This document shows, one piece after another, positions 36,019 through 45,065 of a stretch of DNA of 64,000 nucleotides (positions are counted from its first letter, which is position 1; each line of letters begins with the position of its first letter). Location: assembly GCA_048201935.1 (NCBI GenBank), contig DBFBGR010000013.1, positions 14,834 to 78,833 on the forward strand, in the 5' to 3' direction. A model generated the notes under the pieces. It saw nothing but the letters and a program-made list of their open reading frames with translations, had not been told where the DNA came from and did no database searches. The position numbers and the translations under genes were made by a program. The stretch comes from MGBC124762 sp048201935 (lineage in GTDB: Bacteria > Bacillota > Clostridia > Oscillospirales > Oscillospiraceae).

Positions 36019-37128
36019 ATGCCGAGCTGGAAGACCTGCCTGCGCATCGGCGTCAGCGTGTTCGCGCTGTTTTTGTGCATTCGCTATTGGGATATCATGG
36101 TGGATTTTCTCCTCCTAGCCTTCCACGCCGCCACCCCCATCCTGGCCGGCGGGGCCATCGCCTTCATCCTCAACATCCCCATGCGCTTTTTCGAGCGGCA
36201 TTTCTTCCCGGGCAGCAAAAAGCCCTGGATGCCCCCGGTCCGCCGTGGGGTGTGTCTGCTGCTGGCCTTTTTATGCGTGGGTATCATCCTCACCGCCCTG
36301 GCTTTGCTGGTCATCCCTGAGCTCGTCGACTGCGCCGAGCTGCTGATGGCGACCGTCCCCGGCACCCTCCAGAGCATCACCGCCGCTGTGGCGGAGTCCG
36401 ACCTGGCCAGCCCCGAGCTTTCTCAGTGGCTCAACGGCCTCAACTGGCAAGAGCTCATCGAAAAGGTGGGCGGCGTGCTCCTCAGCGGCTTCGGCAGCGT
36501 GGCGGGCATGGCCGCCGAGGTCATCGGTTCGGTGATCTCGGTCACCTTCAACTCCCTCATGGCCCTCATCTTCGCCGTCTACGTGCTGGCGGGCAAGGAG
36601 CAGCTGGGCCGCCAGGCCAAGACTCTGGCCCGGAAGTATGTGAAAAAGAGCTGGCGGGAGAAGGTGGTCCACGTGCTGGCGGTGGTGGAGGACTGCTTCC
36701 ACGACTATATCGTGGGCAAGGGCGCGGACGCGGTGGTCCTGGGCGTGATGTGCGCGGTGGGCATGCTCATCTTCGGCTTCCCCTTTGCCGCGGTGGTGGG
36801 CACGGTGGTGGGCTTCACCGCCCTCATCCCCGTCATCGGCGGCTATATCGGCGGCTTCATCGGCTTTTTGCTGATCCTCACCGTCTCGCCCCTTCGGGCG
36901 GCGCTGTTTCTGCTGTACCTCGTCATTTTGCAGCAGGTGGAAGGCAACTTTATCTACCCCAAGATCATCGGCAAGACCCTGGGCCTGCCCGGCATCTGGG
37001 TGCTGGCCGCCGTCATCATTGGCGGCGGGACCATGGGCGTGATCGGGATGCTCCTGGGCGTGCCCATCGCCGCCGCCCTCTATCGGCTCTTGAAGGAGGA
37101 CGTGAGCCGCCGCCCCAACCGGACCTGA
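36019..37128 (+). CDS. AI-2E family transporter
   Basis: A 369-residue membrane protein with about eight TM helices. It has the PF01594 layout, with a large loop after the third helix and the conserved block GFTALIPVIGGYIGGFIGF, then LQQVEGNFIYPKIIGK. The family includes YdgG/TqsA-like exporters and Na+(Li+)/H+ antiporters, so the substrate is open. It starts 19 bp after the HD-GYP gene, with GAAGGGAAG upstream, so it is probably the last gene of that operon. Confidence 0.88.
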   Translation: MPSWKTCLRIGVSVFALFLCIRYWDIMVDFLLLAFHAATPILAGGAIAFILNIPMRFFERHFFPGSKKPWMPPVRRGVCLLLAFLCVGIILTALALLVIPELVDCAELLMATVPGTLQSITAAVAESDLASPELSQWLNGLNWQELIEKVGGVLLSGFGSVAGMAAEVIGSVISVTFNSLMALIFAVYVLAGKEQLGRQAKTLARKYVKKSWREKVVHVLAVVEDCFHDYIVGKGADAVVLGVMCAVGMLIFGFPFAAVVGTVVGFTALIPVIGGYIGGFIGFLLILTVSPLRAALFLLYLVILQQVEGNFIYPKIIGKTLGLPGIWVLAAVIIGGGTMGVIGMLLGVPIAAALYRLLKEDVSRRPNRT

Positions 37129-37140
37129 AAAACAGCAAAA

Positions 37141-37174
37141 AAGACCCTCTCCCGAAGGAGAGGGTCTTTTTTTG
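37141..37174 (+). terminator. Terminator after the AI-2E family gene
   Basis: An 11-bp stem (AGACCCTCTCC / GGAGAGGGTCT), CGAA loop and T-run. Confidence 0.9.
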
Positions 37175-37243
37175 CTGGGGAAACGTAGTGCGGAGCGCGC
37201 CGCTCGGCAAGAATCGGACCGCCGACCAGGCTACCCGATGGAC

Positions 37244-38884
37244 TTACTCCACCGTGGCGGCCTCCTGGGCAGCCTGCACGTCGGGGAAGGCGGAGTACAT
37301 GGGCTCCACGTCCAGTTTACGGAAGCGGCGGTCCACGTAGTTCTTGGTGATCTTCATCACTACGCCGCTGAGACTGAGCACGCCGATGAGGTTGGGAATG
37401 GCCATCAGGCCGTTGAAGGTGTCGCTCAGGTCCCAGGCCAGTTGAAGGCTCATGGTGGCCCCCACCACGATGAAGGCCACGAAGACCACCTTGTAGCCCA
37501 TAGTGGCCTTGCGGCCAAAGAGGTACTCAAAGGCCGTCGCGCCATAGTGGCTCCAGCCCAGCACCGTGGAGAAGGCGAAGAGCAAAATGGCGATGGCGAT
37601 GAAGGCCGAGCCCGCCTTGCCAAAGACCTGGGAGAAGGAATAACTCACATAGGCGCTGGACTCCAGCCGGGCGTAGCCCTGCTGGGCGTATTCGGCCTTC
37701 AGAGCCTTCACGCTGCCGTCGTCGTTGAGGTCGAAGTAGAGCCCCAGATCGTCGGTCCGGGCGTCCAGCACCAGCTCCTGGGCCTGGCCGGCGGCGTCGG
37801 TAAAGGTCAGGATCTCGTTGGCCTGGCCGGTGGTGGTGTTCACCAGGTTGGTGGAGGTGAGAATGACCAGGGCGGTGAGGGTACACACCACGATGGTGTC
37901 CATAAACACCTCAAAAATGCCCCACATGCCCTGCTTCACCGGCTCCTTCACGTTGGAGGAGGAGTGGACCATGACGCTGGAGCCCAGGCCCGCCTCGTTG
38001 GAGAAGACCCCTCGCTTCATACCCCAGGTGACAGCCAGCTTGACCCCGGTACCCACGATGCCGCCGCCCACAGCCTGGAGGCCGAAGGCCCCTTGGAAGA
38101 TGGAGGCGAAGGCCGGACCGACGCGGGGCGCGTTGACCCCCACGATGACCAGAGCCCCCACCACGTAGATGATGGCCATAAAGGGCACCAGCTTCTCCGT
38201 CACCGCGGCGATGCGCTTGAGCCCGCCCAGGATGATGAGGGCGGCCAGGGCGGTGAGCACCACGCCGGTGACCCAGGTGGGGATGGCAAAGGCGCTTTTC
38301 ATGTTGGAGGAGATGGAGTGGATCTGGCTCATGTTGCCGATGCCGAAGCTGGCGATGACGGCGAAGACGCTGAAGAGCACCGCCAGTACAGCGCCGATGT
38401 GCCGGCAGCCCTTATAGCTGCCCAGGCCGTCCCGGAGGTAGTACATGGCGCCGCCCTGCCACTCGCCCGCGTCGTTCTTGCGGCGGTAGAAGATGCCCAG
38501 CACGTTTTCCGAGAAGTTGGTCATCATGCCAAAGATGGCCACGATCCACATCCAGAAGATGGCCCCCGGGCCGCCCAGGGCGATGGCGGTGGCCACACCT
38601 ACGATGTTGCCCGTGCCGATGGTGGCCGCCAGAGCGGTGCAGAGGCTCTGGAACTGGCTGATGGACTTGTCCTCCTTGCCGGTGTGAGCGGTGACGTGGC
38701 GGTTGGTGAAAATGCCGCCGATGGTGCTCTTCATCCAGTGGCCGAAGTGGCTCACCTGGAAGACCTTGGTGAGCAGGGTCATCAAAATGCCCGTGCCCAC
38801 CAGCAGTACCAGCATGGGAACGCCCCACACAAAGTCGTTGACCACGCCGTTGACGCTGGCAATCCATTCGCCCAGTTTTTCCAT
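37244..38884 (-). CDS. Sodium:alanine/glycine symporter (AGCS family)
   Basis: A 546-residue secondary transporter with about 11 TM helices. Family blocks seen: VWGVPMLVLLVGTGILMTL at the N-terminus, AALAATIGTGNIVGVATAI and GMKRGVFSNEAGLGSS. It imports alanine or glycine with Na+. A hydrophilic insertion of about 90 residues (about 345-435, with TDAAGQAQELVLDARTDDLG) makes it longer than the usual 450-490 residues. This insertion is found in a subset of clostridial AGCS proteins. ATG at 38884 is preceded by GAGGAGAG. Confidence 0.93.
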   Translation of the reverse strand: MEKLGEWIASVNGVVNDFVWGVPMLVLLVGTGILMTLLTKVFQVSHFGHWMKSTIGGIFTNRHVTAHTGKEDKSISQFQSLCTALAATIGTGNIVGVATAIALGGPGAIFWMWIVAIFGMMTNFSENVLGIFYRRKNDAGEWQGGAMYYLRDGLGSYKGCRHIGAVLAVLFSVFAVIASFGIGNMSQIHSISSNMKSAFAIPTWVTGVVLTALAALIILGGLKRIAAVTEKLVPFMAIIYVVGALVIVGVNAPRVGPAFASIFQGAFGLQAVGGGIVGTGVKLAVTWGMKRGVFSNEAGLGSSVMVHSSSNVKEPVKQGMWGIFEVFMDTIVVCTLTALVILTSTNLVNTTTGQANEILTFTDAAGQAQELVLDARTDDLGLYFDLNDDGSVKALKAEYAQQGYARLESSAYVSYSFSQVFGKAGSAFIAIAILLFAFSTVLGWSHYGATAFEYLFGRKATMGYKVVFVAFIVVGATMSLQLAWDLSDTFNGLMAIPNLIGVLSLSGVVMKITKNYVDRRFRKLDVEPMYSAFPDVQAAQEAATVE

Positions 38885-38940
38885 GGGTCTTCTCTCCTCT
38901 CTCGCGCGCTTTTACACGCTAGCGAAAAAAATACGACGAC

Positions 38941-38969
38941 ATTTTACCATATTTGCAAGTTGGGCGCAA
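38941..38969 (-). promoter_or_regulatory. Promoter of the AGCS symporter
   Basis: On the minus strand, TTGCGC (38969-38964), 17 bp, TAAAAT (38946-38941). Confidence 0.6.
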
Positions 38970-39040
38970 GAAAAATTCATGGGGGAAATGCCAAAAATCC
39001 AGCCCGGAGGCAAAAAGCCCCTTGTGCGATTTACCCGCGC

Positions 39041-39069
39041 TTGACGGCGCTAGCCGGCGGTGGTATGAT
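39041..39069 (+). promoter_or_regulatory. Promoter of the GH43 / esterase genes
   Basis: TTGACG (39041-39046), 17 bp, TATGAT (39064-39069), 40 bp before the GH43 start. Confidence 0.8.
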
Positions 39070-39108
39070 GGACATGACCGCTTGACCAGAGAGGAGAGAG
39101 GGCTGAAA

Positions 39109-40650
39109 ATGGGCCTTTATAACTGCGCGCCGGAAGGGGCAAAAACCTACCAAAACCCCATCCTGGCCATGGACCTCAGCGACCCCGACGCCATCCGGGT
39201 GGGGGAGGACTACTACCTGGTGGCCTCGTCCTTCACCTACCTGCCCGGGGTGCCGGTGCTCCACTCCAAGGACCTGGTCCACTGGCGGCAAATTGCTTGG
39301 TGCGTGGAGTCTCTGCCCTTTGAGCGCTACGACCAGCCCTGCCACGGCGCGGGGACCTGGGCCCCGGCCATCCGCTACCACGACGGGCTTTTCTATGTAT
39401 ACATCCCCCTGCCCGACGAGGGCATCTTCGTCACCACCGCCCAGGACCCCGCCGGGCCCTGGAGCCCGCTCCACTGCGTGTGGGAGGGCAAGGGCTGGAT
39501 CGACCCCTGCCCCTTCTGGGACGACGACGGCAGGGCCTATTTGGCCCACGCCTTTGCCCGGAGCCGCTGCGGCATCAAGCACCGCATCGACGTGTGCGCC
39601 ATGGCCCCCGACGGCATGCGCTTGCTGGACGAGGGGACCCAGGTCTTCAACGACCCCGATAAGCACCCCACCATGGAGGGGCCGAAGTTTTACAAGAAGG
39701 ACGGCTGGTACTACATCTTTGTCCCCGCCGGTGGGGTGGGCACCGGCTGGCAGACAGTGCTGCGCGCGCGTTCTCCTCTGGGGCCTTACGAGGACAAGAT
39801 CGTCCTCCACCAAGGGACTACCCCGGTGAACGGCCCCCACCAAGGGGCCTGGGTGGACACGCCGGATGGGGCGGACTGGTTCCTCCACTTCCAGGAGAAG
39901 GGGGTCTACGGCCGGGTGCTCCACCTCCAGCCCATGTCCTGGCGAGACGGCTGGCCCATCATGGGAGAAAAGCCCAACGGCCAGGGCGTAGGCCAGCCGG
40001 TGCTGTCCCACGCCTTGGCTCTGCCTGACAAGGTAAACGCCTTTACAATGACCGCTGACGACGACTTTTCCGGGGACAAGCTGGCCCTCCAGTGGCAGTG
40101 GCAGGCCAACCCCAGGCCGGACTGGTACGGCTTGGACGGCGGTCTGCGCCTACGCATACTCCCCTGCGTCCGGGGCGAGAGCCTTTTGTGGTACATGCCC
40201 AACGTCCTGACCCAGATGCCCCAGGCCTGGAGCTACACCATGGAGGCGGCCCTGACCCTGGCCGGGCAAGGCGAGGGCGACGAAGCTGGTATCGCCGTCA
40301 TGGGCCACAGCTACTCCGCCCTGGCCCTGCAAAAGACGGCCCAGGGCCACAGCCTGGTCCTCTACCGGGGCGCGGTGACCGAGCAGAGCGCCCAGGGCGT
40401 GGCCTCTGAGGAGGAAGCGCTGCGCCTGCCCTGGGAAGGGGACAGCGTCACCCTGCGGCTCCACTTCTTCGAGGGCGGCAGCGTCACCTACGGCTACCTT
40501 CGCCCCGACGGCGGCGAGGAGCCGCTGACCGGGTCCTTCTACGCCGGGCCGTCGTCCTGGTCGGGGGCCAAGCCCGCCCTCTTTGCCCGCAATGTCCGCA
40601 ACGCCCCCGGCGGCAGCGCGCTGTTCCACAAGGTCACGTTTACAAATTGA
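39109..40650 (+). CDS. Glycoside hydrolase family 43 protein
   Basis: A 513-residue cytosolic enzyme (no signal peptide). An N-terminal five-bladed propeller (about 15-300) has the GH43 catalytic base Asp in MDLSDPDAIRVGEDYYLVAS, a pKa-modulating Asp in GWIDPCPFWDDDG and the general acid Glu in MEGPKFYKKDGWYYI. A C-terminal beta-sandwich (about 320-513) of the DUF1349/XynB-like type follows. It is probably a beta-xylosidase or alpha-L-arabinofuranosidase acting on imported oligosaccharides. ATG at 39109 follows GGAGAG. A secreted pectin/xylan-type esterase follows after 24 bp. Confidence 0.9.
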   Translation: MGLYNCAPEGAKTYQNPILAMDLSDPDAIRVGEDYYLVASSFTYLPGVPVLHSKDLVHWRQIAWCVESLPFERYDQPCHGAGTWAPAIRYHDGLFYVYIPLPDEGIFVTTAQDPAGPWSPLHCVWEGKGWIDPCPFWDDDGRAYLAHAFARSRCGIKHRIDVCAMAPDGMRLLDEGTQVFNDPDKHPTMEGPKFYKKDGWYYIFVPAGGVGTGWQTVLRARSPLGPYEDKIVLHQGTTPVNGPHQGAWVDTPDGADWFLHFQEKGVYGRVLHLQPMSWRDGWPIMGEKPNGQGVGQPVLSHALALPDKVNAFTMTADDDFSGDKLALQWQWQANPRPDWYGLDGGLRLRILPCVRGESLLWYMPNVLTQMPQAWSYTMEAALTLAGQGEGDEAGIAVMGHSYSALALQKTAQGHSLVLYRGAVTEQSAQGVASEEEALRLPWEGDSVTLRLHFFEGGSVTYGYLRPDGGEEPLTGSFYAGPSSWSGAKPALFARNVRNAPGGSALFHKVTFTN

Positions 40651-40674
40651 TATTTATAAATAGGAGGTATCCCC

Positions 40675-43458
40675 ATGAAACGTGTACTTTCCCTGGCTCT
40701 GGTCCTCTGTCTGTGTTTGGGCCTGGCTGTGGTCCCCGCCGCCGCGGCGGAGGCCAACGTCTTCCGTCCCGCGGTCAGCCCCGGCCTCACCGAGACCGAG
40801 ACCACAGTGGACACCGGCATCCCCGGCATGACGCTCACCATCGGCGCGGACGAGTGGAGCGTCACCGCTCTGGACATCCCCATGGAGTCGGCCTCCGGGG
40901 TCAGCTACCAGAGCTTTCTCACCGGCAAGGCCAACCCCAAGACCGCCGAGGGTAAGGGGACTTATTTCTCCTTTGTCTTCGACGACAGCGTGAAGACCGG
41001 CGCGCTGGAGCTGATGTACCGGCTCAATTCAGGAAAGGCGTTTTATATCATGGATAACGGCGAAGCGATGGACGGATTTGACGGCTCCAAGCTGGAGGTC
41101 AGCGCGGATACCTCCACCACCCTGATCGTTCAGGGCGGCCACACCTACACCGTCTACGCCAGCGGCTCCAAGCTGCGCCTCTACGGCTGCGCCTTCCAGA
41201 ACGTGGAGCCCCAGGAGGTTTTTGCCGCTGAGATCGCCGCCTTCCCCTTTGACCGGGTGAAGGGGACCAACGCCGACGCAGCCCATGTGGACGAGGACCT
41301 GGCCCTCATGGACAGCTACGAGAGCCAATTCGGCTCCTGCGACGTGTCCTGGACCTCCTCGGCACCCAACGTGGTGGATGTGAACGGCGCTGTGAGCTGC
41401 CAGAAAGCCGAGACCCAGGTGAAGCTCACCGGCCACTTCTCCGTCCAGGAAAACCGCGCCCTGGCTGCCGACGTGACCTTCGAGCTCACCGTGCTGGCCG
41501 ACCCTGACGACGACTCCGCCGTGGCCGTGGCCAAGGAGGTCCTGACCCTGGGCGACACCACCGCCGTCAAGCGGGACCTGGAGCTGCCCACGGTGGGCAA
41601 GCGGGGCTGCGCCATCGCCTGGAAGAGCTCGGATGAGAGCGTAGTGGGTCATGACGGCAAGGTCTATCCCGCCGCCGACGTGGACCAGAAGGCCACCCTC
41701 ACCGCCACCATCACCCGGGGCGACGCGGCGGTGACGAAGACCTTCGATATCACCGTGGCGGGTGTCGTCCCTGTGACCCTGGACGCATGGCAATACAGCG
41801 GTGTTGGCGGCAGCGGCGTTCGGTTTACCCCGACGGACGGGGCTTATCTGGTCCTGGTCAACCTCACCTGCAACGATTCCAATCCCGACCCTGACGACGT
41901 GGCCACCATCACCGTCTACGCCGCCGACGGCACGAAAAAGGCCAGTCGGGAGCTGAATTTGGTGGAGTACTTCACCGGGGTCCCCGTGGGCCAGAGCCAG
42001 TGCATCGGCGTGGGCCTTCCTATGGACGGCGGCGACTACTTTGAGCTCACCGTCCAAAACACCCGCACCGGAGCCCAACTCATCCAGCCCAAGCGCAACG
42101 ACGACACCTTGACCGAAGGAGCCAAGGTCTACGTGGTGGGCGACTCCACCGCCAGCGTCTACGGCGACGACCGCTACCCCCGCAAGGGCTGGGCTCAGAT
42201 GCTGGGCGGCTACTTCGACGGCGTGGAGGTGGTGGACCTGGCCCTGTCTGGCCGCTCCTCGAGGAGCTTCAAGGACGAGGCCAACTACCAGACCTTGAAA
42301 AACAGCCTGAAAAAGGGCGACTACCTCATCATCCAGTTCGGCCATAACGACAACAAGGCCGACACTTACGCCGACCCCGAGCCCGATTTCCACACCGCCC
42401 TCCAGGACCCCACCTCCTTCCAAAGCTCCATGCTGGAGTACATCCAACTGGCCTGGGAGAAGGGGGCCAAGCCCGTGGTGGCCACCTCCATCTCCCGGCG
42501 CAAGCTCTCCGACGCCGAGCTGGAGAAGTACGTCCTGGCCGCCCGGACCGTCAGCACCACCACCTGCACGCCCTGCATCGACCTCTATGGGGCCACCAAC
42601 GCCTGGATCAATGAAGTGGGCGTGGACGCGGCCCAGGACATGTTCAACTGCGTCAAGCCCCACGACAGCCGCTTTGTGGGCTACGCGCCCTTTGCCGGGT
42701 CTGAGTTCTACGAGAAGGGCTCCAGCGACGACACCCACCTGAACATCTACGGCGCGGATACCATCGCCCAGTGGTTCGTCAAGCTCATGACCGAGCAGGG
42801 CCTGCCCCTGGCGGCCAAGGTCAACGGCTACAACGCCCAGTGGCCCATGCCCTCCTATGCCGACGCCACCGACGCCACCGCTGGTGCGGGCGGCTACAGC
42901 GACGTGACCGCCGCCGACTGGTTCGCCGCCAGCGTCCAGCGTGTCACTGCCGCCGGAGTCTTTGCCGGCACCGGCAACGGCGGCTTCCAGCCCGACCAGA
43001 CCATGAGCCGGGCCATGGTGGCCACCGTGCTCCACCGCCTGGCGGGCAGCCCCGCGGCCCAGAACGCCAAGACCTTCCCCGACGTGGCCGCCGACGCTTG
43101 GTATGCCGCCGCCGCGGCCTGGGCGGGGGAGCGGGGCATAGTGGCCGGCTATGAGGATGGCCGCTTTGCCCCGGAGGACCCCATCACCCGGGAGCAGTTG
43201 GCCGTGATGGTCTTCCGCTTCGCGCTGAAATACGGTCTTTGGCGCGAGGATGACGCAGTCACCGCCATGGAGGATATGCCCGCCATCTACTCCGACTTCT
43301 TTACCGCCGGGGATTGGGCCGCGGAGTCCCTTCAGTGGCTCACCGCCAAGGGCCTGCTCACTGGTAAGCCCGGCGGGTTGCTGGACCCCAAGGGCCCCGT
43401 CACCCGGGCGGAGGCCGCCGCCATTTTGGACCGGCTGTTGACCATGATGGGCAAATAA
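40675..43458 (+). CDS. SLH-anchored SGNH esterase (rhamnogalacturonan acetylesterase-like)
   Basis: A 927-residue secreted protein. It has a signal peptide (MKRVLSLALVLCLCLGLAVV, cleavage near AAAEAN), an N-terminal region with two Ig-like beta domains (VSWTSSAPNVVDVNG, IAWKSSDESVVGHDG) and an SGNH hydrolase domain (about 480-710). Its blocks are VVGDSTASVY (nucleophile Ser), a Gly block at LALSGRSSRSF, IIQFGHNDNK and the DDTHLNIYG Asp/His pair. Three SLH repeats (about 740-925) should hold it on the cell wall. It probably removes acetyl groups from pectic or xylan chains so that glycosidases can act. AGGAGG precedes ATG at 40675. Confidence 0.92.
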   Translation: MKRVLSLALVLCLCLGLAVVPAAAAEANVFRPAVSPGLTETETTVDTGIPGMTLTIGADEWSVTALDIPMESASGVSYQSFLTGKANPKTAEGKGTYFSFVFDDSVKTGALELMYRLNSGKAFYIMDNGEAMDGFDGSKLEVSADTSTTLIVQGGHTYTVYASGSKLRLYGCAFQNVEPQEVFAAEIAAFPFDRVKGTNADAAHVDEDLALMDSYESQFGSCDVSWTSSAPNVVDVNGAVSCQKAETQVKLTGHFSVQENRALAADVTFELTVLADPDDDSAVAVAKEVLTLGDTTAVKRDLELPTVGKRGCAIAWKSSDESVVGHDGKVYPAADVDQKATLTATITRGDAAVTKTFDITVAGVVPVTLDAWQYSGVGGSGVRFTPTDGAYLVLVNLTCNDSNPDPDDVATITVYAADGTKKASRELNLVEYFTGVPVGQSQCIGVGLPMDGGDYFELTVQNTRTGAQLIQPKRNDDTLTEGAKVYVVGDSTASVYGDDRYPRKGWAQMLGGYFDGVEVVDLALSGRSSRSFKDEANYQTLKNSLKKGDYLIIQFGHNDNKADTYADPEPDFHTALQDPTSFQSSMLEYIQLAWEKGAKPVVATSISRRKLSDAELEKYVLAARTVSTTTCTPCIDLYGATNAWINEVGVDAAQDMFNCVKPHDSRFVGYAPFAGSEFYEKGSSDDTHLNIYGADTIAQWFVKLMTEQGLPLAAKVNGYNAQWPMPSYADATDATAGAGGYSDVTAADWFAASVQRVTAAGVFAGTGNGGFQPDQTMSRAMVATVLHRLAGSPAAQNAKTFPDVAADAWYAAAAAWAGERGIVAGYEDGRFAPEDPITREQLAVMVFRFALKYGLWREDDAVTAMEDMPAIYSDFFTAGDWAAESLQWLTAKGLLTGKPGGLLDPKGPVTRAEAAAILDRLLTMMGK

Positions 43459-43479
43459 ACGGCGCTTTTGTGGCAAAGG

Positions 43480-43515
43480 AAAACTCCCCAAGGCAAATAG
43501 CCTTGGGGAGTTTTT
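43480..43515. terminator. Bidirectional terminator after the SLH esterase
   Basis: A 12-bp stem (ACTCCCCAAGGC / GCCTTGGGGAGT) with a five-base loop and T-run. It also lies 3' of psd on the other strand. Confidence 0.9.
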
Positions 43516-43533
43516 CATGCATTTTTTGCCTCT

Positions 43534-44394
43534 TCAGCCGCCCTCTCGCGCCTGGCCGATGGACTCGCCCATGAAGACCACCGTCTCCAGACCCAGGCCG
43601 CTGTTTTCCCAGATCTCCGGGTCCAGCCGAGCCGCTCCCTCGCGCAGCAGCACCACGATGGTGGAGCCGCCGAAGAGGAATTTGCCCTTCTCCTCGCCCT
43701 TTTTGTGGGGACCGGACCGGTGGTAGTTGTCGATCTTGCCCACGCATAAGGCCCCTACCTCGATCTGTGCCGCCTGGCCAAAGTGGGCGGTGTCCAGCAC
43801 GGTGCACTCCCGGCTGTTTTGGTGGTAGACCGGGTAGCGGTGGAAGGCGATGGGCTGGACGGTGTGGAGCGCGCCGGGGATGGACCTCCAGCTCAGCTCC
43901 CGGCAGTCGTCAAAGTAGCAGTAGCGGTGGTAATTGTCTACGCTCAGGCGGAAGATGAGGCACATCCCGCCTTCAAATTCCCGGGCCAGGGCCGGGTCAT
44001 CCAGCATTTGGGTCAGGCTGTATTCGCTGCCCTTGATATGGAAAACGCTGCCTGGCTCCACAGCGTAGGCGGTGAGCTTGGCGTCGCAGGGAGAGATGAG
44101 ACCGTCTTCTATAGAGGCCGTCCCGGCTTTCAATGGACGGCAGAAAAAGTCGTTGTAGCTTTTGATATCAGAGAGGTCGTAACGCGCCACGTCGATGTGG
44201 TTTTTGCGCGTAAAACCGGGGATAAAACGCTTGGAAAGAGAGGACGATAAGACCCGCCCCACCAGCTTGGATACCGGGGGACGGGTCACGGCCTTCAAGA
44301 CCAGCCGCCCGGGGGCGGTGTTGTAGAGAAAACGCAGCGAGAGCCCCGGACGCAGGGCCTGGGGGTCCACGGTGGGGCGGCGCTCAGATGCCAT
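43534..44394 (-). CDS. psd: Phosphatidylserine decarboxylase proenzyme
   Basis: A 286-residue proenzyme that self-cleaves at the Ser of FLFGGSTIVVLL (the LGST/GGSS-type motif) to create the pyruvoyl cofactor. Other family blocks: SYNDFFCRPLK and SPCDAKL (catalytic Asp) and LSVDNYHRYCY (His). It converts phosphatidylserine to phosphatidylethanolamine at the membrane. The start overlaps the pssA end by 11 bp, so the two steps of PE synthesis are coupled. The length is typical of the clostridial form. Confidence 0.94.
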   Translation of the reverse strand: MASERRPTVDPQALRPGLSLRFLYNTAPGRLVLKAVTRPPVSKLVGRVLSSSLSKRFIPGFTRKNHIDVARYDLSDIKSYNDFFCRPLKAGTASIEDGLISPCDAKLTAYAVEPGSVFHIKGSEYSLTQMLDDPALAREFEGGMCLIFRLSVDNYHRYCYFDDCRELSWRSIPGALHTVQPIAFHRYPVYHQNSRECTVLDTAHFGQAAQIEVGALCVGKIDNYHRSGPHKKGEEKGKFLFGGSTIVVLLREGAARLDPEIWENSGLGLETVVFMGESIGQAREGG

Positions 44395-45046
44395 AGTGGA
44401 GGAAGAGGTAGGCCAGCAGGATGATCTCCAAAGCGCCGATGAGGGCCAGCGCCAAAATGGGCTTCAGACCCATTTTGTGGATACGAAGAGGCTTGAAGAG
44501 GAACAAGAAGCCCTGGACCACCATGAGGCACAGGCATACCGGCAGCAGGAAGGGGCTACGCAGGAGAGACTGGATCAGCAGAAGCTGGGGCCAGAGGAAG
44601 CCCGAGGAGGTGACGGGCAGGCCGGTGAAGGCCTTGGTGCCCGTCTCCAGCGCGTCCCCGGCCTGGATGTTGAAGCTGGACAGGCGGATGATGGCCGCCA
44701 GCACGAAAAGGGGCGCGATGATATAAAAGGCGGCGAAGAAGGCGGGAGAGGCGCCGGGGGTCAGGGCCTTGGCCATGGCGTAGACCAGGGCGCAGGGCAG
44801 CAGGCCGAAGGAGATGGTGTCGGCAAAGGAGTCGATCTCGATGCCGTAGCGTTTCTCCTGCTCGGTGCGGTTTTTCTTAGACCGGGCCACCCGGCCATCA
44901 AAGCCGTCCAAAATGGCGCACAGGATCAGGCACACCCCAGCGGTCCAGGGATGGCCGTTGCCGGACATCCCAAAGAGGGTGCCCGTCACGCCCAAAGCGG
45001 CGGAGAGGTAGGTGAGCCAAACGGTATAGTCGTAGTTTCCAAGCAT
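44384..45046 (-). CDS. pssA: CDP-diacylglycerol-serine O-phosphatidyltransferase
   Basis: A 220-residue CDP-alcohol phosphatidyltransferase with about seven TM helices. The signature is partly compressed but clear: CAILDGFDGRVARSKKNRTE, with the conserved Asp residues, followed by GIEIDSFADTISFGLLP. It makes phosphatidylserine from CDP-DAG and serine, the substrate for the overlapping psd gene. The upstream flippase-like gene ends 19 bp away. Confidence 0.92.
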   Translation of the reverse strand: MLGNYDYTVWLTYLSAALGVTGTLFGMSGNGHPWTAGVCLILCAILDGFDGRVARSKKNRTEQEKRYGIEIDSFADTISFGLLPCALVYAMAKALTPGASPAFFAAFYIIAPLFVLAAIIRLSSFNIQAGDALETGTKAFTGLPVTSSGFLWPQLLLIQSLLRSPFLLPVCLCLMVVQGFLFLFKPLRIHKMGLKPILALALIGALEIILLAYLFLHYGI

Positions 45047-45065
45047 ATGCTTTCGCCTCTGTCTC

